DNA of 64,000 nucleotides from Natronoarchaeum philippinense. GTDB lineage: Archaea > Halobacteriota > Halobacteria > Halobacteriales > Natronoarchaeaceae. The stretch's first letter is position 1; the number at the start of each line of letters is the position of its first letter. The notes under the pieces were generated by a model. The model searched no databases and was not told the origin of the DNA. It saw nothing but the letters and a program-made list of their open reading frames with translations. A program made the position numbers and the translations under genes. Positions 42,706-52,387 of this stretch are shown piece by piece. Where the stretch lies: contig NZ_OBEJ01000001.1 of NCBI RefSeq assembly GCF_900215575.1, positions 310,001-374,000 of the forward strand, in the 5' to 3' direction.

Positions 42706-43821
42706 TCACCACTCCTCGCCGAGCGCGTCGAGCAGCAGATCGACCTCCTCGGCGGTGTTGACGGCGTGGACCGACGCCCGAATCGCTTCCGGATGGGGTA
42801 GGTCGCGCACGACGACGCCCTCGTTGGCCAGTCGCTCGACCGTCGCTTCGGGGTCGTCGACAGCGATCGTCACGAGTCCCGACTCCGGCGTCGCCGGGCT
42901 GCGAAGCCGCTCCTCGGGGACGCCGTCGGCCAACCGGGCGGCCAGCGTCTGGATTCGTTCTTCGATCGCCTCGACGCCGATCTCCTCGCAGATCTCGATC
43001 GCCTCACCGAGCGCGGCGTACGGCGCCGGACTGGTCGTCCCGATCTCGAACCGGGCCGCGCCGTCGTGCCACTCGTACTCTCCTTCGGCGTCCTCGACGC
43101 CGCGGTAGCCGATCGCTGCGGGTTCGAGATCGCCGACGGCGTCGTCGTCGACGTAGAGGAAGCCGGCGCCCCAGTTGCCGAGCAGCCACTTGTGGCCGGC
43201 CGCAGCGACGGCGTCTGCGCCCCACTCGTCGACGTTCATCGGCGCCTGCCCGGGCACCTGTACGGCGTCGACCAGCACGAACGCGCCGGCGTCGTGGGCG
43301 ATATCCACGAGTTCGGCGACCGGCAGTCGAGTGCCGTGAGTCCACGTGAGCGCACTGAAACAGACCAGCTTCGCGCCCTCGACGGCCTCGCGGTAGGCAT
43401 CCATGTCGATCCGGCCCCGTTCGGTTCCGACGACGCGGACTTCGACGCCGCGGTTTCGTTCGAGTCGATCCCACGGGAGGACGCCCGCGGGATGTTCGAG
43501 GTCGGTCCGGACGACCACGTCGCCTTCTGCCCATTCCATCGCCCCGGCGATCCGGTTGATCCCGTCGGTCGTGCTCTGGGTGAGCGCGATCTTGTCGGTC
43601 TCGGCGCCGACGAAACCCGCGACCGTCTCGCGGGTGTCGTCGTACAGGTCGAACGCGGCGGGGTACATCCCCTCCGAGACCGGCGCGTCGTACTCGTGGT
43701 GTTCCAGACAGGACTCGGCGGCGTCGACGACGCGGTGAGGGCTGGGACCGCTCGCCCCGAAGTTCATGTACGCGACGGAGCCGAGCGCCGGCACCTCAGC
43801 GCGGAGTTCCTCTGGCGTCAT
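42706..43821 (-). CDS. Class V aminotransferase (cysteine desulfurase-like)
   Basis: A 371-residue PLP enzyme; I use ATG 43821, where homology begins (MTPEELRAEVPAL), although the frame is open to 44805. The PLP Lys lies in AAAGHKWLLGNWGAGF, with the DAVQVPGQAPMNV aspartate segment, SALTWTHGT and GTTSPAPY. No active-site Cys loop of true IscS/SufS desulfurases is evident, so an isopenicillin-epimerase-like or related lyase activity is possible. It is divergent from the beta-propeller lipoprotein-like gene. Confidence 0.82.
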   Translation of the reverse strand: MTPEELRAEVPALGSVAYMNFGASGPSPHRVVDAAESCLEHHEYDAPVSEGMYPAAFDLYDDTRETVAGFVGAETDKIALTQSTTDGINRIAGAMEWAEGDVVVRTDLEHPAGVLPWDRLERNRGVEVRVVGTERGRIDMDAYREAVEGAKLVCFSALTWTHGTRLPVAELVDIAHDAGAFVLVDAVQVPGQAPMNVDEWGADAVAAAGHKWLLGNWGAGFLYVDDDAVGDLEPAAIGYRGVEDAEGEYEWHDGAARFEIGTTSPAPYAALGEAIEICEEIGVEAIEERIQTLAARLADGVPEERLRSPATPESGLVTIAVDDPEATVERLANEGVVVRDLPHPEAIRASVHAVNTAEEVDLLLDALGEEW

Positions 43822-43926
43822 ACCCCACACTACCGTCCTCTGGCGTGAAAACGGCGTCGCGGCGCCGCGGCGCTGCGGCGCCCCCAACGCGTAGCCTTTT
43901 TCGACACCGGCGGCCAAGATCGCACG

Positions 43927-45180
43927 ATGAAGCGAACGACGGTCGTCGCCGTCCTCGTCGTCTTCGCCGTGCTCGTCGCGGGCCTCGCCGTCGGCTTCGT
44001 GCAATTTTCCGGCAGCAGCGGGAGCCTCGACGAGCAGTGGGTCAGCGACACCGCGCGGGATCACACCGGGAACCACCACCCCGTCGCGGTCGTCGAGCGA
44101 TCCGGCGGCGACGACGTGATCGCGCCGATCAACGATGTCGGCGAGGATTCGAGCATGACCGAGACCTCCTGCGCGCTGACGGCGCTCGACGGACAGTCCG
44201 GCGACATCGACTGGCAGACGGGGATGCCGGTCGAACACTGTCACATCCACACGTTCTCTGACCCGCGGATCGCCGACGTGACCGGCGACGACACGCCCGA
44301 CGTGCTCGTCGGGACGGGGCGAGACGCGCTGGTCGCGTACGACGGCACCGACGGCGCCGAACTCTGGGACCGCGAGTTCGAGACGATCGGCTACAGCCCC
44401 CCCGTGCTGACGAACCTGACTGACGCGCCCGGCGAGGAAGTCGTCGCCGTCGACTTCCGGGGGAACGTCTACGCCGTCACCGCCGACGGTCAACCGCTGT
44501 GGAATCGCTCGCTCGACGCCACCGTCTGGGCCGAGCCCGCCGTCGGCGACTTCACCGGCGACGGCACGACCGAGATCGCCGTCGGATCGGACGAGGGAAC
44601 GATCCTGCTCTCGACCGACGGCACCGTCGAGCGCCGCTTCGACGCCACGGCGCAATCGCTCGTCGACGCTGACATCGACGGCGACGCCGACCCCGAACTG
44701 ATCGCGGCCGACGTGGGCACCGACGAGGGAACCGTCACCGCGCTCGACGCCGCCTCGGGCGAGCGCCGCTGGAGCGTCCAGACCGTCAACGACCCGTCGA
44801 TCCACGCCCTCGGCGACGGCGACGACGACGGCGCAGCCGAACTCTACGTCACCGTCCGCGGCGGCGGCGTGCTCGCGCTCGACGCCGAAACGGGCGAGCG
44901 CGACTGGGAGACCGAGATCGCAGTGGGCGGCGACACCATCGTCGCGCCGCCGACGCTCGGTGACCTCGGCGGCGACGCCAGCCCCGAACTCGTGGTTCCG
45001 TCGGGCAACGGCGTCGTCGCGGTGCTCGACCCCGCGAACGGCGACGAACTGGCATCGTACGAGCGCGACGTTCCCGTCTGGGCGCCCGCGACGCTGGGCG
45101 ACACCGACGGCGACGGCGACCGCGAGATCCTTGCGATGTACGGCGACGGCCGCGTCGTCGCGCTCGACTACGAGGCCTGA
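43927..45180 (+). CDS. Exported PQQ-like/FG-GAP beta-propeller protein
   Basis: A 417-residue protein with an N-terminal signal anchor (VVAVLVVFAVLVAGLAVGFV). The rest consists of propeller blades with repeated motifs: VTGDDTPDVLVGTG, FTGDGTTEIAVGSDEG, IDGDADPELIAADVG, GDTDGDGDREILAMYGDG. The D-x-D-x-D-G pattern often binds calcium. Early His-rich residues (GNHHP, EHCHIHTF) are unusual and may bind metal. It is followed 2 bases later by a polytopic membrane protein, so it may be its external partner. Confidence 0.78.
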   Translation: MKRTTVVAVLVVFAVLVAGLAVGFVQFSGSSGSLDEQWVSDTARDHTGNHHPVAVVERSGGDDVIAPINDVGEDSSMTETSCALTALDGQSGDIDWQTGMPVEHCHIHTFSDPRIADVTGDDTPDVLVGTGRDALVAYDGTDGAELWDREFETIGYSPPVLTNLTDAPGEEVVAVDFRGNVYAVTADGQPLWNRSLDATVWAEPAVGDFTGDGTTEIAVGSDEGTILLSTDGTVERRFDATAQSLVDADIDGDADPELIAADVGTDEGTVTALDAASGERRWSVQTVNDPSIHALGDGDDDGAAELYVTVRGGGVLALDAETGERDWETEIAVGGDTIVAPPTLGDLGGDASPELVVPSGNGVVAVLDPANGDELASYERDVPVWAPATLGDTDGDGDREILAMYGDGRVVALDYEA

Positions 45181-45182
45181 CC

Positions 45183-46643
45183 GTGTCCCGAACTCGCCTT
45201 CCGATCGGCCGCGCGCTCGGCGTCTTCCTCACTGTCACGCTCGCGGCGTCGGGAACCGCCAGCGCACATCAGGTCGGCGGGACGCGCTTCCAGACGCCGA
45301 TCCCGCTGTGGTTGCTGTTCGGCGGCGCCGCCGCGACGGTCGGGCTGACGGCGGTCGGGCTCGCGGTCGGCGGCTCCCGGCCCACGGTGTCGGCGGCCGA
45401 TACCACTGCGTCAGCAGCCGATACCACCGCGCCGGACGCCGAAGCGACCGCGGCGTCACGCCGCGTGCTTCGGATTCCGACTCCGGTCGGCGACGCCGCC
45501 GCGACGCTCGCCCGCGTCGGCTTTCTCGCGCTCGTTTCGCTCGCCATCGTCGCCGGCTTCGTCGGCCCGCAGACGCCCGCCCGAAACGTTGCGACGCTGT
45601 TCGTCTGGGCGGTCTGGCTCAAGGGCGTCGGCATCCTCGCGGCCGTCGTCGGCGATCCGTGGCCGGTGCTCTCGCCGTGGCGCACGGTGTACGAGGGGCT
45701 GGCCCGGATCGAGGGCGAGGAGATTTCCATCATGACCTACCCCGAGCGCCTCGGCGAGTGGCCGGCGCTGATCGGCGTCCTCGCGTGGGTCGGCATCGCC
45801 GAAAATCTCACAGTGCTCCCGCGCTCGCCCGCCGGCACTGCGGTCGTCGTACTCGGCTACGCGATCACGATGCTCGCGGGCGGGCTCGTCTTCGGTCGCG
45901 CGTGGTTCCGTCGGGCCGACGCGCTCGCTGTCCTGTATCGACTGTTCGGACGCGTCGCCCCGCTCGACGTTCGCCGGACCGAGGATGGCTACCGCGTCGG
46001 CCTCCGCCCGCCGTGGCGCGGCTGTACGGCTCCCGCTCGCTCGCTCGGCGGCGTCGCGGTCGCCGTGGCCGCGGTCTACACCGTGAGCTTCGACGCCTTC
46101 ACCGGAACGCCGGAGTACCGCTCGATTCTCTTCTCGCTCCGCGACGCGACCGGCCTCGGCCCCCAAGCGAGCGTCCTGCTCTATCTCGCCGGCGTCGTCC
46201 TGTTCGTGGGCGCGTTCGTCGGCGTCGCAGCGCTGACGACGCGGCTCAGCAACTCGGCGGCGACGGCCGCGGGATGGCGCCCCGCCGCGCTCGCGCTGGC
46301 GCCGACGCTGCTACCGATCGCCGTCGCCTACGAGATCGGCCACAACTACCCCTACGTCCTCGGCACGCTCGGCCAGCTCGTCGGCGTCCTCGCGGGCTAC
46401 GTCACGTCGTCGGCGCCGACGCTCACGCCGCTGTCGTGGCTGTCGGTGCAGGGCTTTTGGGCCTCACAGGTGGTCCTGATCGTCGCGGGCCACCTCGTCG
46501 CCGTCGTCGCGGCCCACGCCGTCGTCGTCGAGTACGCCCCCGCGGCACGCTCTGCGATTCGCGTCCACGCGCCGCTGGCGGCGCTGATGGTCGCCTACAC
46601 CGTCGTCTCGCTGTGGACGATCTCGCGGCCCGTCGTCGCGTAA
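45183..46643 (+). CDS. Polytopic membrane protein coupled to the propeller protein
   Basis: A 486-residue protein with GTG start 45183, a signal-like first helix ending SGTASAHQ, and about eleven further helices. Landmarks are WPVLSPWRTVYEGLARI, PIAVAYEIGHNYPYVLGT and WASQVVLIVAGHLVAVVAAHA; several His lie within or near helices (EIGHN, AGHLV, AAHAV), which could coordinate metal or heme. No family assignment is certain. The position between a propeller protein and the iron lipoprotein suggests a metal or redox role. Confidence 0.65.
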   Translation: MSRTRLPIGRALGVFLTVTLAASGTASAHQVGGTRFQTPIPLWLLFGGAAATVGLTAVGLAVGGSRPTVSAADTTASAADTTAPDAEATAASRRVLRIPTPVGDAAATLARVGFLALVSLAIVAGFVGPQTPARNVATLFVWAVWLKGVGILAAVVGDPWPVLSPWRTVYEGLARIEGEEISIMTYPERLGEWPALIGVLAWVGIAENLTVLPRSPAGTAVVVLGYAITMLAGGLVFGRAWFRRADALAVLYRLFGRVAPLDVRRTEDGYRVGLRPPWRGCTAPARSLGGVAVAVAAVYTVSFDAFTGTPEYRSILFSLRDATGLGPQASVLLYLAGVVLFVGAFVGVAALTTRLSNSAATAAGWRPAALALAPTLLPIAVAYEIGHNYPYVLGTLGQLVGVLAGYVTSSAPTLTPLSWLSVQGFWASQVVLIVAGHLVAVVAAHAVVVEYAPAARSAIRVHAPLAALMVAYTVVSLWTISRPVVA

Positions 46644-46665
46644 CTCGCTCGAAAAAGCGTAGCCG

Positions 46666-47736
46666 TCACTCGGCGGTGAACTCCACCGCCCCCATGTCGA
46701 GGAACGCCATCTCGTAGCCCTCGTGACGGGCGACCTGCGGCGGCGTGTCGACCGCGATCGTCACCTGATCGCCCGACTGGACGCCGTCGAGTTCGGCGCC
46801 GTAGTGATACCCGAGGTCGGGGTGGAGCGCCTCACCCAGCCCGCCGTCGTAGACGGCACTCCCGTTGCGGCTGACGGTGGCCGACAGCCCCATCAGCGGC
46901 AGCGGGACCCGGTTGTACGGCGTCCGCGGCGACACCGCGAGGTAGGCTGACGCGTCGACGAACGAGGGATCCTCGACGACCGTGGCGACGATGTCGGCGT
47001 CGCCGCTGGATCCGGTGCCGATCACGCGGCCCGGAAGCTCTCCCTGTGCGGGCACGGTCGAGGTCGGCATCATATCCATCTCCATCAGCTCGGCGGCGCC
47101 CTTCTGTCCCTGTACGTCGAGCGTCTTGTACGGAATCGAGTTCCGCGTCGCCTGCTCGTACTCGAACTCGATGTCGACCGGTTCGAGTCCCTCAAAGCGC
47201 CCTTGGAAAGCGCCAAGTTTCCTAGCGCCGACGCTGCCCGGCCGCACCGTGACGGTGTAGGTGCCGTCGCCGTCGAGCGCGTAGTTGTCGCCGTAGTGAA
47301 AGCCCATGTTCTGGGAGATCATCGGCCACGGCGGCTTCCCGGAGACGGCCTCGCCGTCCTGTGTGATCGAGAGCGTCAGTCCGCCCCCGACCGAGAGCAC
47401 GGTGCCGGTGTCGCCGTCCCACAGCGTCGCCATCAGGTGGACGGCGTCGCTTTCTTGGACGTTGACGCGCTGGGTACCCGCCGACTCCATCGTCCAGAAC
47501 CGATGGGGGTACGAATACATCAGCCCGACTTTGGCGTCGCCGACGCTGCCCATCCCGATCATCTCCATCTGCTCGATGTGGGTCGGGTAGTAGACGGCGT
47601 CCGGGCGGTTCGCAACTAGCGGCGGCTCGCCGCCTCGCCCGCTGGTGTTCTCGTCGGTCTCGAACAGGCCGGCACAGCCCGCCGTCGACGCGGCACCGAG
47701 CGCCCCCGCGGTGGCGAGGAATCTCCGTCGCTCCAT
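46666..47736 (-). CDS. Iron-transport lipoprotein of the p19/Tp34 type
   Basis: A 356-residue protein with a signal and lipobox (RRRFLATAGALGAASTAGCAG). The mature part appears to be two related beta domains. The first has MMGMGSV-like metal residues (HIEQMEMIGMGS) and SYPHRFWTM, HLMATLWDGD; later MSLGFHYG-like repeats occur (QNMGFHYGDN and DLGYHYGAEL). These match p19/Tp34-type periplasmic iron-binding proteins that use Met and His. It should bind ferrous iron or copper at the cell surface and may feed the membrane protein encoded convergently at 45183. Confidence 0.75.
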   Translation of the reverse strand: MERRRFLATAGALGAASTAGCAGLFETDENTSGRGGEPPLVANRPDAVYYPTHIEQMEMIGMGSVGDAKVGLMYSYPHRFWTMESAGTQRVNVQESDAVHLMATLWDGDTGTVLSVGGGLTLSITQDGEAVSGKPPWPMISQNMGFHYGDNYALDGDGTYTVTVRPGSVGARKLGAFQGRFEGLEPVDIEFEYEQATRNSIPYKTLDVQGQKGAAELMEMDMMPTSTVPAQGELPGRVIGTGSSGDADIVATVVEDPSFVDASAYLAVSPRTPYNRVPLPLMGLSATVSRNGSAVYDGGLGEALHPDLGYHYGAELDGVQSGDQVTIAVDTPPQVARHEGYEMAFLDMGAVEFTAE

Positions 47737-47801
47737 GCCGTCGTCTTGTCGCGGTGCGGTGATACGGCTTCTGATTCGTGGGAGGACGTATCAGTCGCCG
47801 C

Positions 47802-49082
47802 TCAGGCGTCGGGCTGTGGCGTCGGCAACGCACGGCTCGACCGCGGGGGAAGCAGGAAGTTCCCGCGGCGCTGGACCGTCATGTAGCGTTTGATTCCGTT
47901 GTTGTTGATCGTCCCGACGGCGGTGTTGTCGGCCACGTCGTCGCCGGTCATCTGCTCGCGCGTCTCGACGAAGTCGGCGATCGAGCGCTGTAAGGAGAGG
48001 AAGTGAAGCCCGGCGGCGCCGCCGTCGGTCGAATCGAAGTCACGCCGGAGCATGATCGGCGAGTCGTCGTTGTCGCGGGCGCGAGCGGCCTTCTGTGCGT
48101 GCCCGACGACGCCCGAGTTGTCCATCACGTCGTCGGCGCACTCGCCGACGCCGCTGTCGTTACCGAGATTCTCGCCCGTTCCCTCGACGCGATCTTCCTC
48201 GGCGTGGGCCGGACAGAACATCTTGCTGACGCGCTGTTCGCGGCTGTCCTGCTCGTACCACTGCTGGAGGTGCAGGCGGATCTTGGAGAGCTGCTGGTTC
48301 GTGCCGCCGGCAAAAGGACCGTCGGGGATCGTCACGCGGTCCTCGCTGGCCTGATTCTTCTCGAAGCCAGACTCGAAGCCCATGTACAGCGGCGCGTCCT
48401 CGGGCACCGGCTCGGAGTCGGGGATGCCGACCACGTCTTGGTTCTCGGCCGGCAGGCCGTCGCCGATAAACCCCGTTCGCCGGTCGACTTTTTCGAGGAC
48501 GCCGCTCACGTCGGTCTCGATGTCGACGCCGTTGAGCGCGTCGCGGTTGCCCAGTAGGGCCTCCTCGGCGCCGATGACGACTTGGGCGTAGTCGCTGGCC
48601 AGATGCACGACGGCGTCCTGCTGATCGAGTTCGGGATCTTCGAGATCGGTCAGCGCCCGAGGCTCCTGCAGGCGGGCCGAATCGGGCAGCGCGGCGTCGT
48701 AGCGCCCGAAGTACGCCGGGGAGTAGCCGGCGGTGAACAACAGGCCGTCCGAGCCGCGCTGGTAGGCGCGTTCGAGGTTCCGGAAGGCGGCCTCGACCTG
48801 CTCGCGGTCGGGGTCGTCGGGCGTCCCGTCGCCGGCGTAGTCGAGAAACACCAGCACGTGATGTCGGGGTGGGACGTGGTTACCGTGCTCGTCGGTGGTG
48901 AGGGCGTCGTTCCACGCGTGCTGCCGGGCCGGGAACGCCGAGAGGTCGTCGGGGCCGGTCGGGATGTCGGGGGCCTCCTCGCGCTCAGTACAGGCCGACA
49001 GCGCCGCGGCGCCGCCGATCGCCACGGCCGCTTTCGTGAACTCGCGGCGGGAGATGCCGCGTCCTGACGCGGGGTCTGTCAT
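47802..49082 (-). CDS. Tat-exported DyP-type peroxidase-like protein
   Basis: A 426-residue protein starting at ATG 49082, with a Tat signal (SRREFTKAAVAIGG) and a lipobox-like LSACT. Features resembling DyP/EfeB peroxidases are VVHLASDYAQVV, the loop GFIGDGLPAENQDV in place of the usual GxxDG, a possible proximal heme His in VVGHAQKAAR, and the C-terminal LHFLSLQRSIADFVETREQM. In EfeUOB-like systems this enzyme handles heme or iron at the cell surface, and the next gene downstream encodes an iron lipoprotein. The degenerate DyP motif leaves peroxidase activity uncertain. Confidence 0.72.
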   Translation of the reverse strand: MTDPASGRGISRREFTKAAVAIGGAAALSACTEREEAPDIPTGPDDLSAFPARQHAWNDALTTDEHGNHVPPRHHVLVFLDYAGDGTPDDPDREQVEAAFRNLERAYQRGSDGLLFTAGYSPAYFGRYDAALPDSARLQEPRALTDLEDPELDQQDAVVHLASDYAQVVIGAEEALLGNRDALNGVDIETDVSGVLEKVDRRTGFIGDGLPAENQDVVGIPDSEPVPEDAPLYMGFESGFEKNQASEDRVTIPDGPFAGGTNQQLSKIRLHLQQWYEQDSREQRVSKMFCPAHAEEDRVEGTGENLGNDSGVGECADDVMDNSGVVGHAQKAARARDNDDSPIMLRRDFDSTDGGAAGLHFLSLQRSIADFVETREQMTGDDVADNTAVGTINNNGIKRYMTVQRRGNFLLPPRSSRALPTPQPDA

Positions 49083-49163
49083 CACGCGCGGCTAGGGCTG
49101 CAACAGCCAAGGAGGTTCTGGTTGCGGTCGTTCGTCGAGATGGCGGCCGACAGCGGCCGGCGC

Positions 49164-51164
49164 TCACTCTGGGCGTTCGCGCACGTCGCCGAACTCGAAG
49201 CGCGCGCCGCCAGAGGCGCTCTCGGTCGCCTCGATCGTCCAACCGTGGGCGCTGGCGACCTCCCGGACGACCCACAGGCCGATGCCCAGCCCCTCCTCGG
49301 AGGTCGTGAACGAGGATTCGAAGGCGTGCTCCCGGATCTCGGCGGGCATGCCCGGACCGTCGTCCTCGACGTAGAAGCCAGTCGAACGCGCGGTGGCGTC
49401 CTGTTGCGACGAGTCGGACGACGAGTCCGAAGCGTCGGCGGGAGCGGCGTCCTCGTCGGCGGCGTCGAGCAGTCCGACTTTGATCGTCACGTCTTCGGCG
49501 CCGTGTTCGAGGGCGTTTCTGAACAGGTTTTCGAGCATTCGCAGCAGGCGCGAGCGGTCGGCCGCGATCGCCCCCGACGACTCGATGACGAGTTCGGCTT
49601 CCGGCGTCGAGACGTTCCCCCACGCGTCTTCGACGGTCGTTCGAAGGGTGAGCTGTTCGGTCTCGGTGACGGTCTGGCCGTGACGCGCCAGCGCCAACAC
49701 GTCGCCGATGATCGTCTCCATCCGGTCGAGCGCGTCGCGGACGTTCCTGAGGGCGTCGATCTCGCCGGCCCGCTCGCCAACGATGTCGATGTAGCCCTGC
49801 GCGACCGACAGCGGATTTCTGAGGTCGTGGCTGACGATGCTGGCGAACGCTTCGAGGCGCTCGTTCTGGCGTTCGAGTTCGCGCTCGCGCTTCTTGCGCT
49901 CGGTGATGTCGCGGATGACGCCGACGGTGCCGCGGCGCTCGTCGCTCTTGGGCAACAGCGCGATCTGGTTCTCGCAGGGGATGCCCGTCCCGTCTTTCCG
50001 GTAGACCGTGATCTCGACGGCTTCTTTCTCCCGATCGTCGTCGCCAAGCCGATCGATGGCCTCGCGCTGGCGTTCGACATCGTCGTCGTCCAGAAGGATG
50101 GAGACGTGCTCGCCCAGCAGCCCCTCTCGGGAGTAACCAGTCATCTCCAGCAGGCCGTTGTTGACCGTCATGAAGTGCCCGTTGGCGTCGAGCGCGTACA
50201 TTCCGTCGCCGACGGTCTCGACCAGCCGCTCGTACCGGCGGAGGGCGCGCTCTTGCTGGTCGAACTCGCCGCGAATCGCCATCGTGTCGAGCACGTGGCC
50301 AGTCGCCTCGCCGACCTCTTCGAGCGCGCTCCGTTCGGCCTCGCTGAAGCCGCTCGGCGCGTCAGTGTAGACGCCGAGGATGCCCCGCAGTTCGCCGTCG
50401 ACCGCCAGCGGTAGGAACGCCGCCGCGGTACAGCCCCGCTCGACGGCGGCGTCGCGCCACGGGACTGATTCGGAATGGTTTTCGACGTCTTCGACCCACT
50501 GGATCTCGCGGGCCCGCAGCGTCCGTTCGAGCACCGTCTCGGCCGAGCCGGGCCTGATCCCGAACGTGCGGGCGGTGGGCCAGTCGGCGGTCGCCGCGCT
50601 GGTCACCCACGGAATGACCTGTCGCTCGCCCGGGTCGTACTCGCCGACCCACGCGAACGTGTAGCGCCCGCCCTTGGTGAGCTGGTCGCAGACAGCGTCT
50701 TCGACGTCCATCGGCGACGTGGCGTCGACCAATCCGTGTCTGACATCTCGAACGAGGTCTTCGGGCTGGTTTCCGCCCGGTGGGCCGCCGTCGCCCGCCC
50801 CACAGACGACGGAGTTTGCGACCCAGCCGCCGAAGGCGTCGTCGTCGGGACTATCGAGAAAGTCGACGACCTCTGCCAGCGCGGTGGCCTCACTGCTCCC
50901 GGTCTCGTACGGCGACTGTACCAGCAGCGTGATCTCGGGGTGATGCCGACGGACGGCCGGCAACAGATCTGAACGGTCATTGAGGGTCTGTCTGTCGGTG
51001 ACGACGCAATCGACAGCATCATCCTCGATACGATCGATCGCTTCGTCCGGATCGGCTGTTCCGATGACAGTGATTCGGGGATACGACCACTCCAGTGGCG
51101 CCGCGAGACGCTCTGCAGCGTCGGGATCAATACTCAAACAGAGAACGAGAGCACTGTCAGTCAT
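49164..51164 (-). CDS. Sensor histidine kinase (receiver-like, GAF, PAS, HisKA, HATPase)
   Basis: A 666-residue protein. Residues 1-120 resemble a degenerate receiver domain (VLCLSIDPDAAERLAAPLEW). A GAF domain (about 150-290; KGGRYTFAWVGEYDPGERQ) and a PAS domain (about 300-425; VGDGMYALDANGHFMTVNN) follow, then HisKA with the phosphoacceptor in IVSHDLRNPL, and an ATPase domain with NLFRNALEHG, DDGPGMP and GLGIGLW. There are no membrane helices, so it senses cytoplasmic signals. No receiver partner gene is adjacent. An acidic Ser/Asp insert lies inside the ATPase domain. Confidence 0.9.
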   Translation of the reverse strand: MTDSALVLCLSIDPDAAERLAAPLEWSYPRITVIGTADPDEAIDRIEDDAVDCVVTDRQTLNDRSDLLPAVRRHHPEITLLVQSPYETGSSEATALAEVVDFLDSPDDDAFGGWVANSVVCGAGDGGPPGGNQPEDLVRDVRHGLVDATSPMDVEDAVCDQLTKGGRYTFAWVGEYDPGERQVIPWVTSAATADWPTARTFGIRPGSAETVLERTLRAREIQWVEDVENHSESVPWRDAAVERGCTAAAFLPLAVDGELRGILGVYTDAPSGFSEAERSALEEVGEATGHVLDTMAIRGEFDQQERALRRYERLVETVGDGMYALDANGHFMTVNNGLLEMTGYSREGLLGEHVSILLDDDDVERQREAIDRLGDDDREKEAVEITVYRKDGTGIPCENQIALLPKSDERRGTVGVIRDITERKKRERELERQNERLEAFASIVSHDLRNPLSVAQGYIDIVGERAGEIDALRNVRDALDRMETIIGDVLALARHGQTVTETEQLTLRTTVEDAWGNVSTPEAELVIESSGAIAADRSRLLRMLENLFRNALEHGAEDVTIKVGLLDAADEDAAPADASDSSSDSSQQDATARSTGFYVEDDGPGMPAEIREHAFESSFTTSEEGLGIGLWVVREVASAHGWTIEATESASGGARFEFGDVRERPE

Positions 51165-51344
51165 GCCGTGATCCCCACCCGGAACGCCCGTTGCGGGCTG
51201 TGGCTCCCGCTGTTCATCGACACGTCAGTCGGGACGGCGCATCGTGTAATAATCTTTTTCGTTGCGCCATTCTGGCCGAGTACGTCGCCCTCCGGCAGCT
51301 TTGGGGGCGGTGTTTTTGCTCGCTCGGGGAGACACGGTGACACG

Positions 51345-51623
51345 ATGACGACCGATCGCTCTCGCGCGGCCGACAGCGACGTGGGAAAGCCGATCGTCGA
51401 CGCTGACGGCGACCGATTGGGTCGGATTGCCGGCGTGACGGGGAACCGGATCGAGATCGCGCCCGATCCGGACGCGTTCGACCGTTTTAAGGCCCGATTC
51501 GGCTGGAAAGACCGGGACGGGGATACGCACCAGATCGACAGCGGACGTGTCCGGGATGTGACTGACAGCGAAGTGGTCGTCGACGCTCAGTGGACCGCAA
51601 AATGGTTCGATACTGGTAATTGA
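51345..51623 (+). CDS. PRC-barrel-like small protein
   Basis: A 92-residue protein starting at ATG 51345. VGKPIVDADGDRLGRIAGVT with NRIEIAPDPD and DTHQIDSGRVRDVTDSEVVV fits a PRC-barrel strand pattern. Such domains act in RNA processing or as photoreaction-centre-like scaffolds. No partner is obvious. The gene lies between the divergent kinase gene and dpsA. Confidence 0.6.
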   Translation: MTTDRSRAADSDVGKPIVDADGDRLGRIAGVTGNRIEIAPDPDAFDRFKARFGWKDRDGDTHQIDSGRVRDVTDSEVVVDAQWTAKWFDTGN

Positions 51624-51655
51624 GTAGCTTTGATTCTATTCTACAGAACTATTTT

Positions 51656-51692
51656 TTAGGGTTGCCAAAGAAGTGTTGTTGTATAGGCAACC
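51656..51692 (+). promoter_or_regulatory. Inverted repeat and TATA-like box upstream of dpsA
   Basis: GGTTGCC (51660-51666) and GGCAACC (51686-51692) are perfect 7-base inverted repeats. The left half extends to TTAGGGTTGCCAAA, similar to DtxR-type iron boxes. CTTTAAGT, just to the right, is a likely TATA element about 30 bases before the start codon. Iron control of dpsA would fit this layout, but no regulator gene is in the window. Confidence 0.45.
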
Positions 51693-51726
51693 TTTAAGTG
51701 GGTCGCGCGCGTATGCACGAAGTGCA

Positions 51727-52260
51727 ATGAGCACCCAGAAGTCCGTACTCCAAGAGGCCGGCACCGTCGAGGAGAACGCCCTGCGAATCGATCAGGACAA
51801 AGCCGAACAGCTCGTCGACGCGCTCAACACCGACCTCGCGGCGACCGAGGTGCTGTACCACCAGCTCCGCAAACACCACTGGACGGTCCACGGCTCGGAG
51901 TACCGCGATCTCCACCTGTTCTACGAGGAAGCCTACGAGAGCGCCAGCGAGGGCGCCGACCACCTCGCCGAACGCGCCCAAGCGCTCGGCGGCGTCCCCA
52001 CGAGCCGTCCCGCAGACTTCCAAGAGCGCTCGCCCGTCGAGCCCGAGCCCGAGGATATCTACGACGTGCGCACGATGATGGAAAACGACATGGAGATGTA
52101 CGGTGACATCATCGAGACGGTCCGCGAGCACATCGAACTCGCGGAGAACCTCGGCGACTACGCCACCGCCGAACTGCTGCGCGAGCAGATCGAGGAACTC
52201 GAGGAGTTCGCCCACGAGATCGAGCACTTCCTCGAGCACGACTCGCTCACCGAGTGGTAA
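51727..52260 (+). CDS. dpsA: DNA-protecting ferritin-like protein DpsA
   Basis: A 177-residue four-helix protein of the Dps/miniferritin family, which stores iron as ferric mineral using peroxide or oxygen. Ferroxidase ligands are visible in HHWTVHGSEYRDLHLFYEE (His and Asp) and EGADHLAERAQALGG (Asp and Glu region), and the C-terminal helix is EFAHEIEHFLEH. ATG 51727 fits homologous N-termini; upstream in-frame residues do not. The gene is likely iron- or stress-regulated from the structured promoter just upstream. Confidence 0.92.
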   Translation: MSTQKSVLQEAGTVEENALRIDQDKAEQLVDALNTDLAATEVLYHQLRKHHWTVHGSEYRDLHLFYEEAYESASEGADHLAERAQALGGVPTSRPADFQERSPVEPEPEDIYDVRTMMENDMEMYGDIIETVREHIELAENLGDYATAELLREQIEELEEFAHEIEHFLEHDSLTEW

Positions 52261-52387
52261 ACTGACGCGAGCGAGACGTTTCGACGGCCGAGGCGGCCCG
52301 ACGTACGGCTTTTTCTCCCGCGTCGCATCGGACTGACTACAGGCGTCGATGCCACTGGTCGCACTGAGGACGAAGCGACAGCTACGA

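Noticed and set aside
42706-44805. A 699-codon leftward frame spanning the aminotransferase and the opposite-strand propeller gene
   Set aside because: Homology starts at 43821; the upstream part is antisense to a clear beta-propeller gene and only open because of GC bias.
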